Positions 63,943 to 64,000 of a DNA stretch of 64,000 nt are shown piece after piece. The notes beneath the pieces were generated by a model. That model worked only from the letters and a program-made list of their open reading frames with translations. It was not told the origin of the DNA and made no database searches. The stretch is taken from contig CP063166.1 in NCBI GenBank assembly GCA_016806145.1, forward strand, positions 1,240,001 through 1,304,000. Direction: 5' to 3'. The translations under genes and the position numbers were made by a program. Source of the stretch: Variovorax paradoxus. GTDB lineage: Bacteria > Pseudomonadota > Gammaproteobacteria > Burkholderiales > Burkholderiaceae_C. Every line of letters begins with the position of its first letter. Within the stretch, counting starts at the first letter, position 1.

Positions 63943-64000
63943 AAAGAAGAAGAGCCCGCCCCCCTCAACGACCGCATCGCCCGCCGCGTGCGCGAACTGC
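63940..64000 (+). CDS. Start of a probable XRE-type regulator, truncated by window edge
   Basis: The frame starts at ATG 63940 with MKEEEPAPLNDRIARRVREL and runs off the right edge. The pattern of an acidic head followed by basic helix (NDRIARRVREL) is typical of the first helix of XRE/cupin-type repressors, but only 20 residues are visible. The palindrome over its start supports a DNA-binding role. Low certainty. Confidence 0.35.
   Translation, partial: MKEEEPAPLNDRIARRVREL

Overview
This window is a high-GC chromosomal segment of a betaproteobacterium. Gene content points to Comamonadaceae, most likely Variovorax: ffh beside a CcsA-like gene and a PP0621-family gene, a glrK-qseG-glrR operon behind miaB, the folB/ttcA neighbourhood, many small lipoproteins and DUF2917 proteins, and strong G/C third-position codon bias. 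That assignment rests on gene content and style, not on a search. I see no rRNA, tRNA, CRISPR array, phage or insertion sequence; the window is mainly core and metabolic chromosome.

Layout. 1-2.5 kb: PP0621-family and CcsA-like genes, divergent from ffh. 2.5-4.5 kb: a two-gene RNA-repair-type operon (ATP-dependent RNA ligase plus an HD/P-loop kinase end-healing protein). 4.8-6.9 kb: the glucan glucosyltransferase opgH without opgG. 7.2-12.2 kb: miaB-glrK-qseG-glrR, a tightly coupled envelope-stress two-component operon. 12.3-17.3 kb: a small exported protein and an RND efflux adaptor/pump pair without an outer-membrane channel. 17.3-26.6 kb: a LysR-controlled catabolic cluster with a PxpA-like protein, biotin carrier, biotin carboxylase, two carboxyltransferase-like PxpB/PxpC subunits and an ABC importer whose binding protein resembles TorT. 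26.6-31.3 kb: phosphoglycerate-mutase-type phosphatase, DUF4136 lipoprotein, ttcA, folB, a pteridine-reductase-like SDR and a MidA-type methyltransferase. 31.35-32.06 kb: a ~700-bp imperfect inverted repeat with unusual flanking strand skew. 32.1-35.9 kb: TauD-type dioxygenase plus a TauABC/SsuABC-type importer. 36-40.7 kb: DUF5329, hisN, DUF2905, a ROK kinase and a large Gly-rich lipoprotein. 40.7-47 kb: a MocR regulator with a divergent small protein, then an overlapping otsB-GH15-otsA operon for trehalose metabolism. 47-55.3 kb: hybrid histidine kinase, cca, ompW behind three palindromes, a GST, mgtC, a Slt-type transglycosylase and 5-formyl-THF cyclo-ligase. 55.5-64 kb: LysR/DUF2917 pair, BLUF/Crp pair, DUF6279 lipoprotein, glmU, an Lrp-type regulator, glmS, a hypothetical gene interrupted by an in-frame amber codon, and the start of a regulator with a palindrome over its own start codon.

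How the genes work together. Several are envelope or cell-wall functions (opgH, glmU, glmS, slt, ompW, RND pump, GlrKR). Others maintain RNA (miaB, ttcA, cca, ffh, ligase/HD-kinase). Two are self-contained uptake-plus-catabolism modules. The most interesting systems are the RNA ligase/HD-kinase pair and the split urea-carboxylase-like cluster with its own importer. Start sites were chosen from reading frame, ribosome-binding sites and family N-termini; several genes carry a -10-like hexamer only 6-8 nt before the start codon and may be leaderless.
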